23,025 nucleotides of DNA from CAIKZJ01 sp041675325 (GCA_041675325.1 JBAYUG010000053.1:1-23025), one strand, 5' to 3'. Shown: positions 8,352-15,469, counted from the stretch's first letter. Notes: generated from the sequence alone by a model not told the origin. Translations and numbers: made by a program.

Positions 8352-8494
8352 GCTATGACTCGTCTTATGAGCCTCCTGTTTATGATTTCTCTGAAGGGTA
8401 TAACCGTGAGAGCGAGTTTATGAAGTCACTAAAAGAATTGTTTAAAATAGAAGAATACATACCAAAGAATAATGCAAACTCTTCATATAAATAA
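8340..8494 (+). CDS. dnaX: -1 frame extension of dnaX (candidate frameshifted C terminus)
   Basis: Reading in the -1 frame from the A10 run (AAG at 8339-8341, TTT at 8342 and so on) stays open for about 50 codons to TAA at 8492-8494. It encodes an acidic, Tyr/Pro-rich linker (FEVSYDSSYEPPVYDFSEGY) followed by a likely helix (FMKSLKELFKIEEYIPK). Joined to the zero frame it gives about 434 residues. It fills the otherwise empty 120 bp between the zero-frame stop and the next gene, and overlaps that gene's ATG by 23 bp. Its base composition is like the surrounding coding DNA. Either slippage makes both forms, or the true genome has A11 and only the long form exists. Confidence 0.65.
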
Positions 8495-9359
8495 GAATTT
8501 TCTTGCAATAGAAGATAAGTATTCAAACTACAAGGATTCAAAGGTCGTTATTCTTCCCGTTCCTTATGAAGCCACTACATCTTACGGAAAAGGCGCGGCT
8601 AAAGGTCCCGCGTCCATTTACAACGCTTCGCACTATGTTGAGTTTTTTGATGAAGAGCTGAACAGGGAATTCTGCTTTGAAAAAGGAAACGGCATTGCAT
8701 CACTTTATCCTCTGAAATTCAACGGTGCAAAAGGAAAGAAAGCACTCGATATTATTTATAATGAAGTTACAAAGCACATCAACAATAAAAAGTTTGTCGT
8801 TACGCTCGGCGGTGAGCATACTATTTCTACCGCTCCCATCAAAGCACATTTCGATTCTTACAAAGATTTATCAATACTTCATTTCGATGCCCATTCCGAC
8901 TTAAGGGATGAATACGAGGGCACGAAGTATTCTCATGCAAGCTTCTGCGCCCGTGTTGCTGAGTTTACAAAAGATATTACTCAGGTTGGTATCCGTGCAC
9001 AGTGCAAAGAGGAATACGATTTTATTAAGAAGAATAAAATTAAAACTTTCTATGCTTATGCAATAAGAAACGGTCTTCACGGTAAGAACTGGCAGGAAAA
9101 AGTCATTAAAGGTCTTAAGAAGAACGTGTACATAACTTTCGATGTTGACTATTTCGACCCATCGATTATGTCTTCAACAGGAACTTGCGAGCCTCTTGGA
9201 TTCTACTGGGAAGAGACAATTGCTCTTCTGAAAAAGCTCGGCAAACAAAGAAACGTAGTAGGCTTCGATGTCGTAGAACTTGCACCTAAAAAAGGAAATC
9301 CTTATCCTGATTTTCTTGCCGCTAAACTCATTTATAAAATGCTAAACTACTTTCTATGA
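8472..9359 (+). CDS. speB: agmatinase-family ureohydrolase (agmatinase/arginase fold)
   Basis: Ureohydrolases use a two-manganese centre to release urea from agmatine or related guanidino compounds; agmatinase feeds putrescine synthesis. All six expected metal ligands are visible in the 295 residues: His116 (GGEHT), Asp139, His141 and Asp143 (FDAHSD), and Asp224 and Asp226 (TFDVDYFDP). The late motif reads GTCEPLGF instead of the usual GTPEPGG form, and the last family motif is GFDVVELAP. Length is typical. The overall pattern favours agmatinase over arginase, but substrate cannot be fixed from motifs, and no arginine decarboxylase or spermidine synthase gene is in view. The ATG at 8472 lies inside the -1 frame extension of dnaX, and the 3' end overlaps nth by 4 bp (ATGA), suggesting translational coupling. 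Confidence 0.85.
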   Translation: MQTLHINKNFLAIEDKYSNYKDSKVVILPVPYEATTSYGKGAAKGPASIYNASHYVEFFDEELNREFCFEKGNGIASLYPLKFNGAKGKKALDIIYNEVTKHINNKKFVVTLGGEHTISTAPIKAHFDSYKDLSILHFDAHSDLRDEYEGTKYSHASFCARVAEFTKDITQVGIRAQCKEEYDFIKKNKIKTFYAYAIRNGLHGKNWQEKVIKGLKKNVYITFDVDYFDPSIMSSTGTCEPLGFYWEETIALLKKLGKQRNVVGFDVVELAPKKGNPYPDFLAAKLIYKMLNYFL

Positions 9360-10015
9360 GCAAAAACGACCGTATTGAAAACCTGAAGAAGAAAGCCAAA
9401 GTAATCACAAAACGACTTGCAGAGAACTATCCCGACGCAAAGTGCCATCTCGATTTCAAAAGTGAATTCGAACTCATAGTTTCCACCGTTCTTGCCGCAC
9501 AGTGCACTGACGATAGAGTTAATAAAACCATGGTGCCCCTCTATAAATCAAAGTATAAAGGCGTAAAGGATATTCTTAAAGATGGTCACGATAATTTTAG
9601 GGATAACATCAAATCAATTAACTTCTTCAATAATAAAACAAAATCAATTCTCGCTCTTTCGGAAGCAATCGATAATAATCACAAAGGCAAGGTTCCTGAT
9701 ACTATGGATGCGCTAACAGAACTTCCCGGTGTAGGAAGAAAGTCTGCATCTGTGGTACTCGGTAACTGTTTCGGAAAGCAGGATGTGATAATCGTCGATA
9801 CTCATCTCAAAAGAGTCTCTGCACGTCTTGGTTTGATTGAAAATGAGAACCCCGATAAGATTGAAATCGAACTTAAAGAAATAATTCCCGATAATGAACA
9901 GTTCCATTTCTCAATGAGAGTAGGCGAGCACGGCAGAATGGTCTGTCAGGCGAGGAAACCTAAATGCGATGAATGTTTCATGAGTGATATATGTCCTTCA
10001 TTTAAAAAAGTATAA
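9356..10015 (+). CDS. nth: endonuclease III, base-excision repair DNA glycosylase/AP lyase
   Basis: Endonuclease III removes oxidised pyrimidines and cleaves the abasic site. The 219-residue protein has the helix-hairpin-helix motif LPGVGRKSASVVLG (about 123-136) with catalytic Lys129, catalytic Asp148 in VDTHLKRVSARLGL, and a C-terminal 4Fe-4S cluster motif C-X6-C-X2-C-X5-C at Cys197, 204, 207 and 213. There is one more residue between Lys and Asp than in the E. coli enzyme. The start codon overlaps the stop of the agmatinase-like gene (ATGA), and its own TAA shares one base with the next ATG (TAATG). It is a repair gene embedded in a mixed housekeeping operon. Confidence 0.95.
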   Translation: MSKNDRIENLKKKAKVITKRLAENYPDAKCHLDFKSEFELIVSTVLAAQCTDDRVNKTMVPLYKSKYKGVKDILKDGHDNFRDNIKSINFFNNKTKSILALSEAIDNNHKGKVPDTMDALTELPGVGRKSASVVLGNCFGKQDVIIVDTHLKRVSARLGLIENENPDKIEIELKEIIPDNEQFHFSMRVGEHGRMVCQARKPKCDECFMSDICPSFKKV

Positions 10016-10524
10016 TGATTACAAAAAGATTAAATAAAAAGCCCGACCTCACGAAAATAAAAATGATACTCATGGATATGGACGGCTGTCTTACAACCGG
10101 TCACATCATCTATTCTAGCAGCGGCGAGGATATTAAGATGTTCCACACTCACGACGGATACGGCTTAACACGAGGCAGACAGCTTGGTATGAAGTTTGCC
10201 GTAATTAGCGGTATGGATTCTGCTGTTAATAAAAGACGAGTTGCAAGATTGAAGATTGACCACCTTTACGAGAAAATAGACGATAAACTTCTTCCATTTG
10301 AAGAGCTTAAAAAGCAGTACGGATATAAAAATGAAAACTTCGCTTATATCGGTGATGATGAGTTTGATTTACCGTTGCTGAAGAAAGTTGGTTTCTCCTG
10401 CTGTCCAAACAGTGCAGTTGATGAAGTCAAAAAGTACGTCCACTATGTCTGCAAAAAGAACGGCGGCGAAGGTGCCGTCAGGGAAATGATTGATAAAATA
10501 CTTAAAGCAAAAAAACTTATTTAA
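10015..10524 (+). CDS. kdsC: KdsC-like HAD phosphatase (3-deoxy-manno-octulosonate 8-phosphate phosphatase)
   Basis: KdsC releases phosphate from KDO 8-phosphate in the pathway to the inner core of lipopolysaccharide. The 169 residues form a capless type C0 HAD domain: motif I DMDGCLT with Asp21 and Asp23, motif II Ser65 (VISG), Lys91, and motif IV IGDDEFD with Asp114 and Asp115. The substrate-facing family features FHTHDGYG (43-50) and GGEGAVREM near the C terminus match KdsC. Related C0 phosphatases act on N-acylneuraminate 9-phosphate or similar sugars, so the substrate is likely but not certain; no other KDO gene is nearby. The start shares one base with the nth stop codon. Confidence 0.85.
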   Translation: MITKRLNKKPDLTKIKMILMDMDGCLTTGHIIYSSSGEDIKMFHTHDGYGLTRGRQLGMKFAVISGMDSAVNKRRVARLKIDHLYEKIDDKLLPFEELKKQYGYKNENFAYIGDDEFDLPLLKKVGFSCCPNSAVDEVKKYVHYVCKKNGGEGAVREMIDKILKAKKLI

Positions 10525-10542
10525 ATTTAAAATATTATAACT

Positions 10543-11724
10543 ATGGACACAAAGAACAAGAAGTTCAATACAAAGCTTATACATGCCGGTGCATACAAGG
10601 ATACTTTTAAATCTGCTACGGTTCCTATTTATCAGACTTCAACCTTTTCTTTTGATTCTGCCGAAGAAGGCGCTAAATGTTTCACGGGCGAATCAAAAGG
10701 TTATATCTATACGCGCCTCGGAAATCCTACTATCAAAGCTCTCGAAAATTGTGTCGCTGAACTTTGCGGCGGTTTCGACGCAGTAGCCGTCAGCTCTGGA
10801 ATGGCTGCCGTTAATACAATCTATATGGCGCTTCTTTCCAAAGGCGACCATATTGTCAGTACAGCCGCTGTTTATGGTCCTGCAAGAGTTATCATGGAAG
10901 AACACTGGTCAAGGTTTGGCGTCGAATCAACATACATCGACACCACCAACCTTGATAACATAAGGAAAGCAATAAAGCCTAATACAAAAATGCTTTACCT
11001 CGAATCTCCCGCAAATCCGACAATTGATATCACGGATATAGCAGAAGCTTCAAAGATTGCAAAAGAGCATAACTTGGTTCTTGTTATAGATAACACTTTT
11101 GCATCTCCCGTTCTTCAAAAACCACTCGAACTTGGTGCTGACGTTGAGTTTCATTCAGTCACAAAATACATCAACGGTCACGCCGACGTTGTAGGAGGTA
11201 TCGTGATTGCAAAGACAGAAGAGCTTTACAAAAAGCTCCGTCCTATGATGATATCACTCGGCTGTAACATGGACCCGCATCAGGCATACCTTGTAATCAG
11301 GGGCATAAAGACACTGGGAATAAGAGTTGAACGTGCTCAGGAAAATGCAGAAAAAATTGCTGTGTTTCTTGAAAATCATCCGAAGATTGAATGGGTTAGA
11401 TATCCGGGACTTAAATCACATCCGGGTCACGAAATTGCAAAGAAACAGATGTCAGGATTTGGCTCAATGATTGCATTTGAACTCAAAGGCGGATACAAAG
11501 CAGGCGAAACCCTCATGAATAATGTTCATGTCGCAACTCTTGCAGTCTCTCTCGGCGGCGTCGAAACCCTTATAGAGCATCCGGCATCCATGACTCATTC
11601 AAAAGTGTCAAAAGATGGTAAGCTAAAAGCAAACATAACAGACGGACTCGTTCGCTATGCAGTCGGCATCGAAGACGTCGAAGACTTAATAGCTGACCTC
11701 GAACAGGGTCTCGCCAAATGCTAA
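10543..11724 (+). CDS. Cys/Met metabolism PLP enzyme (methionine gamma-lyase / cystathionine gamma-synthase type)
   Basis: This family of tetrameric PLP enzymes acts on sulfur amino acids (gamma-synthase, gamma- or beta-lyase, or homoserine-ester sulfhydrylase). The 393 residues show the PLP lysine Lys208 in HSVTKYINGHADVVGG, the phosphate-binding SSGMAA segment (84-89), the YTRLGNPT motif (56-63), the PLP aspartate in DNTFASP, and the C-terminal SLGGVETLIEHPASMTHS. GCNMDPHQAYLVIRGIKTL resembles methionine gamma-lyases, but the residue after YG (111-112) is Pro113, where that enzyme has an active-site Cys. Exact reaction is therefore left open. It is the last gene of the plus-strand run, 18 bp after the kdsC-like gene; no SAM riboswitch fits in that gap. 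Confidence 0.9.
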   Translation: MDTKNKKFNTKLIHAGAYKDTFKSATVPIYQTSTFSFDSAEEGAKCFTGESKGYIYTRLGNPTIKALENCVAELCGGFDAVAVSSGMAAVNTIYMALLSKGDHIVSTAAVYGPARVIMEEHWSRFGVESTYIDTTNLDNIRKAIKPNTKMLYLESPANPTIDITDIAEASKIAKEHNLVLVIDNTFASPVLQKPLELGADVEFHSVTKYINGHADVVGGIVIAKTEELYKKLRPMMISLGCNMDPHQAYLVIRGIKTLGIRVERAQENAEKIAVFLENHPKIEWVRYPGLKSHPGHEIAKKQMSGFGSMIAFELKGGYKAGETLMNNVHVATLAVSLGGVETLIEHPASMTHSKVSKDGKLKANITDGLVRYAVGIEDVEDLIADLEQGLAKC

Positions 11725-11741
11725 TAAATAAATGAGAGTAA

Positions 11742-11760
11742 CGCGAGCTTTCAGCTTGCG
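11742..11760 (+). terminator. hairpin after the lon-to-PLP-enzyme run, weak terminator
   Basis: CGCGAGCT at 11742-11749 and AGCTTGCG at 11753-11760 pair with one G-T wobble around the loop TTC. A T6 run follows only 13 bp later (11773-11778), so this is a poor intrinsic terminator. The same inverted element recurs at 11827-11850 and 11984-12029, so it may simply be a repeat that happens to sit at the operon end. Confidence 0.35.
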
Positions 11761-11826
11761 AAATATGCTGTATTTTTTACCCTGTCATTCTAGCGGAAGC
11801 TGGAACCCAGGCGACTACACAAGATA

Positions 11827-12164
11827 GTAACTCAAGTTTTCCAGCTTGCGTAAAATCTTAAAGAGGTTAAGCATTTTCTAAAACCTCGAAGAGGTTTAAT
11901 ATGAATAACCCCCGACGAAGTCGGGGGTAAAGAAACAAAGAAATCCAACCCCGAATGGGGTTGAACAAAGTAATTGCAAAAGTGTAACGCAAGTTTACAA
12001 TCCCGGTTTATCGGGACTTCAAGCTTGCGTAAAATATTAAAGAGTTTAAGCATTTTCTAAAACCTCGAAGAGGTTTAATATGAATAACCCCCGACGAAGT
12101 CAGGGGTAAAGAAACAAAGAAATCCAACCCCGCAGGCCTGCCTGCAGTAGGCAGGGGTTGAACA
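11827..12164. repeat. imperfect tandem duplication of a hairpin cluster
   Basis: Unit A (11827-11967) and unit B (11984-12164) share long identical stretches and the same order of hairpins: an AACGCAAG…CTTGCG dyad, AAACCTC-GAA-GAGGTTT (11881-11897 in A), CCCCCGAC-GAA-GTCGGGGG (11909-11927 in A; one mismatch in B) and CAACCCC…GGGGTTG (11946-11963 in A). Unit B is longer because two extra palindromes sit inside loops: TCCCG…CGGGA at 12001-12016, and CCTGCCT…AGGCAGG at 12137-12155, which replaces the GAAT loop of unit A. Confidence 0.8.
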
Positions 12165-12173
12165 ACTATAAAT

Positions 12174-12215
12174 TATGAACTATGAACTATGAACTATGAA
12201 CTATCAACAATCAAC
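12174..12215. repeat. heptamer tandem array (tatgaac/tatcaac)
   Basis: Six consecutive 7-bp units: four TATGAAC, then TATCAAC and AATCAAC. A related array of three units lies at 12445-12465. No spacers or longer conserved repeats are present, so this is a simple short tandem repeat, not a CRISPR array. It resembles the heptanucleotide STRR arrays described from cyanobacteria in form only. Confidence 0.85.
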
Positions 12216-12444
12216 TTCAAAGAAACTTGATTAAATACTTAAAAATCAATATCAACTTTTGGTGTTTTTGTTATCAATCAAAAACTTTGAACAATAACAT
12301 TGACTCCTTTGCGCTCTTTGCGGCCTCCGCGTTTAAATATTTTTATTGCTCCTATCTGTGTAAATCCGCTTCATCTGTGCAATCCGTGTTCTATTGTGTC
12401 CCCCAAGTTTCTTTCTTCCTTAATTCCATGCTTGGGATTTGTGC

Positions 12445-12465
12445 TATCAACTTTCAACTATCAAC
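12445..12465. repeat. heptamer tandem array abutting the PHP gene start
   Basis: Units TATCAAC, TTTCAAC and TATCAAC, then a partial TAT, run directly into the TTG at 12469. The array occupies the place where a ribosome-binding region would lie. Confidence 0.8.
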
Positions 12466-12468
12466 TAT

Positions 12469-13299
12469 TTGAGAGCCGATTTACACATACATTCGAACTC
12501 CTCCGACGGGAAACTCACCCCGATCGAGATTCTCGAACTCGCAAAACAGAAAAACCTAAAACTGATTTGCGTCACCGACCACGATAACATCGAAGGCTCG
12601 GAAGCTATGCTTAAATATAACGGCAAAGACGATATCGAAATCATTCCCGGTATCGAGCTCAGCGCCGATTTCCACGGCAGGGAAATCCACCTCCTTGGAT
12701 ACTTTCTTGATTTCAGCAACATCGCCCTTACGGAACATTTGAAACTTATCAAAAATCTTCGTATCAGACGAATAAATAAAATGATTGAAAAGCTTAAAGA
12801 ACTCGGTGTCAATATCAGCTCTCCTGCTTTATTCGAAAAATATTCTACAAGCTGCTCTATCGGAAGACCTCATCTCGCAAACGAAATCCTCGAGAATGGT
12901 TACGTTAAAGACTTCCAGACTGCTTTTCATAGATATCTCGGCGACGGTAAACCTGCTTTTGTCAAAAAGGAAAATCTTAACTATGAAATTATTATCGAAC
13001 TCATACGTGTATCGGGCGGACTTTCTTTTCTCGCTCACCCCGGAAGTTACTTCAGGGAAAGCGCACTCGTGGATTTAAGAAGAGCCGGCATCGACGGAGT
13101 TGAAATATACCATCCTTCGCATACTGATAATCATATTAAAAAATACTCAAAGTTTGCAAAAGATAACAATCTCCTGAAAGTCGGCGGCTCCGACTTCCAC
13201 GGATATGGGGAAAACGATTACGACAATATCGGCAGGTATTTCATAGGCGAGAATGAAGTTAATGCATTAAAAGAAAAACATAAAAGTTTAAGGAAATAA
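12469..13299 (+). CDS. PHP-domain phosphoesterase (RNase AM / YciV-like)
   Basis: PHP proteins of this type use a three-metal centre to hydrolyse phosphate esters; the E. coli homologue YciV removes 3' phosphates from nucleoside 3',5'-bisphosphates and degrades short RNA. From the TTG at 12469 the protein is 276 residues and begins MRADLHIHSNSSDG, so His6, His8 and Asp13 are set at the usual N-terminal positions. TDHD (36-39), PGIELSA, the IGRPHLA helix, AHPG and GGSDFHG follow, as in YciV. An upstream TTG at 12439 would read through the heptamer array and is unlikely; no ATG is available. The ribH gene follows after 4 bp, so the two are probably co-transcribed. Confidence 0.87.
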   Translation: MRADLHIHSNSSDGKLTPIEILELAKQKNLKLICVTDHDNIEGSEAMLKYNGKDDIEIIPGIELSADFHGREIHLLGYFLDFSNIALTEHLKLIKNLRIRRINKMIEKLKELGVNISSPALFEKYSTSCSIGRPHLANEILENGYVKDFQTAFHRYLGDGKPAFVKKENLNYEIIIELIRVSGGLSFLAHPGSYFRESALVDLRRAGIDGVEIYHPSHTDNHIKKYSKFAKDNNLLKVGGSDFHGYGENDYDNIGRYFIGENEVNALKEKHKSLRK

Positions 13300-13303
13300 A
13301 ATA

Positions 13304-13786
13304 ATGAAAACAATAAAAGGCGAAGTCAAAGGCAAAGGATTAAAAATCGCAATAATCTCAAGCCGTTTCAACGAAGAAATAACAGGCAATCTTATCGAAG
13401 GCTCCAAAAGACTCTTTATTGAAAAAGGAGTGAAAGAAAAAGATATCTATCTTTACCTCGTTCCCGGTGCATTCGAAATTCCATCCGTCCTTGAAAAAAT
13501 ACTTAAGAAGAACAACAAGCTAAAATACGACGGCATTCTAACAATCGGCTGCGTTATAAAAGGGGAGACAGCTCACTTCGAATACATATCCGGTGCAGTC
13601 TCAACCGGCATAAATCAAATCTCTTCTAAATACGGCGTCCCCGTTGGTTTCTGCGTTCTCACAACATACAACGACGAGCAGGCAGAAGCACGTTCCCACA
13701 TGAACCCATGCAATGCCGAAACAAACAAAGGCTACGAATCAGCCGACGCCGTCCTCGAAATGATAGACCTCATGAATAAAATATAA
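13304..13786 (+). CDS. ribH: 6,7-dimethyl-8-ribityllumazine synthase (riboflavin biosynthesis)
   Basis: Lumazine synthase condenses the pyrimidinedione and dihydroxybutanone phosphate intermediates, the penultimate step to riboflavin. The 160 residues contain SSRFN (19-23) with the stacking Phe22, PGAFEIP (54-60), GCVIKGETAHFEY (82-94) with catalytic His91, the phosphate-binding GET, and Arg130 in the EQAEARS helix, followed by NKGYESA. Length is typical of the icosahedral or pentameric enzymes. No other riboflavin gene is adjacent and the 4-bp gap to the PHP gene leaves no room for an FMN riboswitch, so its expression depends on the upstream gene's promoter. Confidence 0.96.
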   Translation: MKTIKGEVKGKGLKIAIISSRFNEEITGNLIEGSKRLFIEKGVKEKDIYLYLVPGAFEIPSVLEKILKKNNKLKYDGILTIGCVIKGETAHFEYISGAVSTGINQISSKYGVPVGFCVLTTYNDEQAEARSHMNPCNAETNKGYESADAVLEMIDLMNKI

Positions 13787-13796
13787 TATTAAAATT

Positions 13797-14912
13797 ATGA
13801 AACCGCTCACAACCATTATTATATTCTTAGCATTCCTTATAGCTTTTCAAAGCTGCGGAAACAAACAGTCCACAGAATTAAAACCCGGCTACGATAAAGC
13901 TGAACTTACCATGCTGCTTCCTGTAATGGAGCGCACCTACGACTCATCCGACATAGGTGGATTTAAAACACCCGAACCAAAAAACATAAAGAGTGTGTTC
14001 CGTTCGAAGGTATCACCGCTTATGAACAGGTTTGATGTATGGCTTACAGATGACAAAAAAGCCGTACTTGCAATAAGAGGCTCTATTGTGGATTCCGCTG
14101 CATTGAGCTTTACTGCGGCGTTCTACGTGCCGATGGTTCCTGCAATCGGTAAAATAAAAATGTCCGACACCAAAACGTTTGAGTATAAAGTTGCAGAGCT
14201 GCCCGATGCAGGAGTTCATCTTGGGATGCTTCTTGCTCTTGGTCATATTTCTGATGAACTGCTTGAGCAGATAAAGAAACAATACGCCGACGGAATTCGT
14301 GATTTTATTATTCTTGGCCACAGTCAAGGAAGCGGTATTGGATTCCTCGCAACATCCTACATTCGATATCTTCAGAAGGATGGAAAACTCCCTGCTGATT
14401 TCAGACTTAAGACTTATAATTTAGCAGCTCCGAAAACCGGTAACGTTCAGTACGCCTACGATTATGAAAAAATTACAATGGGCGGCTGGGCGATGTCTGT
14501 CAATAACGTTCTCGACTGGGTTCCCAGCATTGGTGTTACACTTCAGTCTGCACAGGATTTCCCGAAGATAAGTCCTTTCTTAAATCTTAAAGGATTTTTT
14601 ACCGACGTGAATTATAAACCGGCAGCAACATTTGACGAATCCACAAAGAAGTTTCTTGCGGTAGTCCCAAATGCTTCAGATGAAGTTGCAAAAATTATTC
14701 ACGAAAATGTCTATCCGAAAGTTCTGAATGCAATGCCCGGATACGTCGAACCCGAACTTTTAAAGACAACAGATTTTGAAAGAACAGGATTAAATATTCC
14801 ATTGGTTCCAAATGCGGATTACTACAAGCTCTTCCCAAATGACCCTGCAAAGTCACAAGTCTGGGAAAATCATTCAGTCTATCCGTATTATATACTCGTA
14901 ACAACAAATTAG
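13797..14912 (+). CDS. lipoprotein with class 3 lipase-like alpha/beta-hydrolase domain
   Basis: The 371-residue protein has a hydrophobic N terminus ending in FQSC, a relaxed lipobox with Cys20 followed by GNKQS, so it is probably lipid-anchored in the envelope. The nucleophile elbow GHSQG (174-178, Ser176) and the later NLAAPKTGNVQYA segment are those of class 3 lipases. Asp240 in NNVLDWVP and His359 in WENHSVYPYY are likely partners of the triad. It would hydrolyse an ester, but the substrate is unknown. It lies 10 bp after ribH and ends at the strong hairpin at 14957-14996, closing the PHP-ribH-lipase unit. Confidence 0.82.
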   Translation: MKPLTTIIIFLAFLIAFQSCGNKQSTELKPGYDKAELTMLLPVMERTYDSSDIGGFKTPEPKNIKSVFRSKVSPLMNRFDVWLTDDKKAVLAIRGSIVDSAALSFTAAFYVPMVPAIGKIKMSDTKTFEYKVAELPDAGVHLGMLLALGHISDELLEQIKKQYADGIRDFIILGHSQGSGIGFLATSYIRYLQKDGKLPADFRLKTYNLAAPKTGNVQYAYDYEKITMGGWAMSVNNVLDWVPSIGVTLQSAQDFPKISPFLNLKGFFTDVNYKPAATFDESTKKFLAVVPNASDEVAKIIHENVYPKVLNAMPGYVEPELLKTTDFERTGLNIPLVPNADYYKLFPNDPAKSQVWENHSVYPYYILVTTN

Positions 14913-14956
14913 GATATTAAAACGGGATTCTTAGCAGTGATCAGGAAGGAATAATA

Positions 14957-14996
14957 GAAATTAAAAACGGGAGCCTTGGATCCCGTTTTTAATTTC
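14957..14996. terminator. bidirectional intrinsic terminator between convergent genes
   Basis: A perfect 16-bp stem (14957-14972 with 14981-14996) encloses the 8-base loop GCCTTGGA. The core is AAAAACGGGA / TCCCGTTTTT, so each strand gives a GC core followed by a T-run. It lies between the lipase gene (+) and the small secreted protein gene (-), and the minus-strand gene's stop codon at 14989-14991 is inside the stem. Confidence 0.88.
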
Positions 14997-15450
14997 CTTC
15001 ATCTTTTTTCACAGGATACTTAATTAAGTGTTTTCCTGTAACTAATTTATAATAATCATCAAATATTATATTAAATATTCCATATTCTAATAAATCCGGT
15101 CCTAATGGATTTCCAGACTCAGACCTCCTTAACATAACCGTTCCGTTTGAATAAAAATCAACTTCGCTTATTAATGTTATCGATGGTTTAGAAGTGTCAA
15201 TACAATATAGACAATATGAGCTATCTTCAGTGCCTATATTTCTTTTCTTAAAATCTGAATCAGGATATTCATTTTTTATGAAAAAGAATGTTTTATTGTC
15301 ATAGGTTTTTATATTCAATGTATCTATATAATCTTTATAAAAACCATAGTCATTTATTTGTTTCCATCCGTATTGATATTGTCCAAGGCAAAAATCATTT
15401 TTAAAGAATATCAAAGCTGATATTGCCAGAAATGAAATCAATGTTTTCAT
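14989..15450 (-). CDS. small secreted protein of unknown function
   Basis: From the ATG at 15450 the protein is 153 residues; a TTG four codons upstream is possible but less likely. It starts with Lys2 and a hydrophobic stretch ending around CLGQ (about 20-24), a signal peptide for export. The mature part has a YCLYCID pair of cysteines and an alternating aromatic/charged pattern suggestive of a small beta-rich domain. The layout, W-x-x-I early, YID next and a Ser/Thr-Cys segment in the middle, loosely recalls the surface-adhesin E family, but the resemblance is weak. It is 19 bp downstream of hicA on the same strand and ends in the bidirectional terminator. Confidence 0.6.
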   Translation of the reverse strand: MKTLISFLAISALIFFKNDFCLGQYQYGWKQINDYGFYKDYIDTLNIKTYDNKTFFFIKNEYPDSDFKKRNIGTEDSSYCLYCIDTSKPSITLISEVDFYSNGTVMLRRSESGNPLGPDLLEYGIFNIIFDDYYKLVTGKHLIKYPVKKDEGN

Positions 15451-15469
15451 AAATATATTCAAATTATAA

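Larger units (their letters stand above)
11725..12468. repeat. noncoding region packed with palindromes and tandem repeats
   Basis: No gene is credible in these 744 bp. In order it holds: the hairpin at 11742-11760; a CCTG…CAGG element at 11781-11811 with inner stem TTCTAGC/GCTGGAA; a tandem duplication (11827-11967 and 11984-12164) of hairpins with GAA-type loops; six tatgaac-type heptamers at 12174-12215; ctttgcg/ctgtg text repeats at 12301-12405; and three tatcaac-type heptamers at 12445-12465. The last array ends 3 bp before the start of the PHP gene. Confidence 0.75.

Noticed and set aside
10525..10542. SAM riboswitch before the Cys/Met PLP enzyme
   Set aside because: The 18-bp gap is far too short.
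11832..12053. Minus-strand 73-codon frame in the hairpin region
   Set aside because: It runs through tandem-duplicated palindromes, has no recognisable motif, and is explained by the repeats.
12174..12215. CRISPR array
   Set aside because: The units are 7 bp with no spacers, and no cas gene is present.
13300..13303. FMN riboswitch before ribH
   Set aside because: Only 4 bp separate the PHP stop from the ribH ATG, and no riboswitch-like structure was seen in the PHP 3' end.
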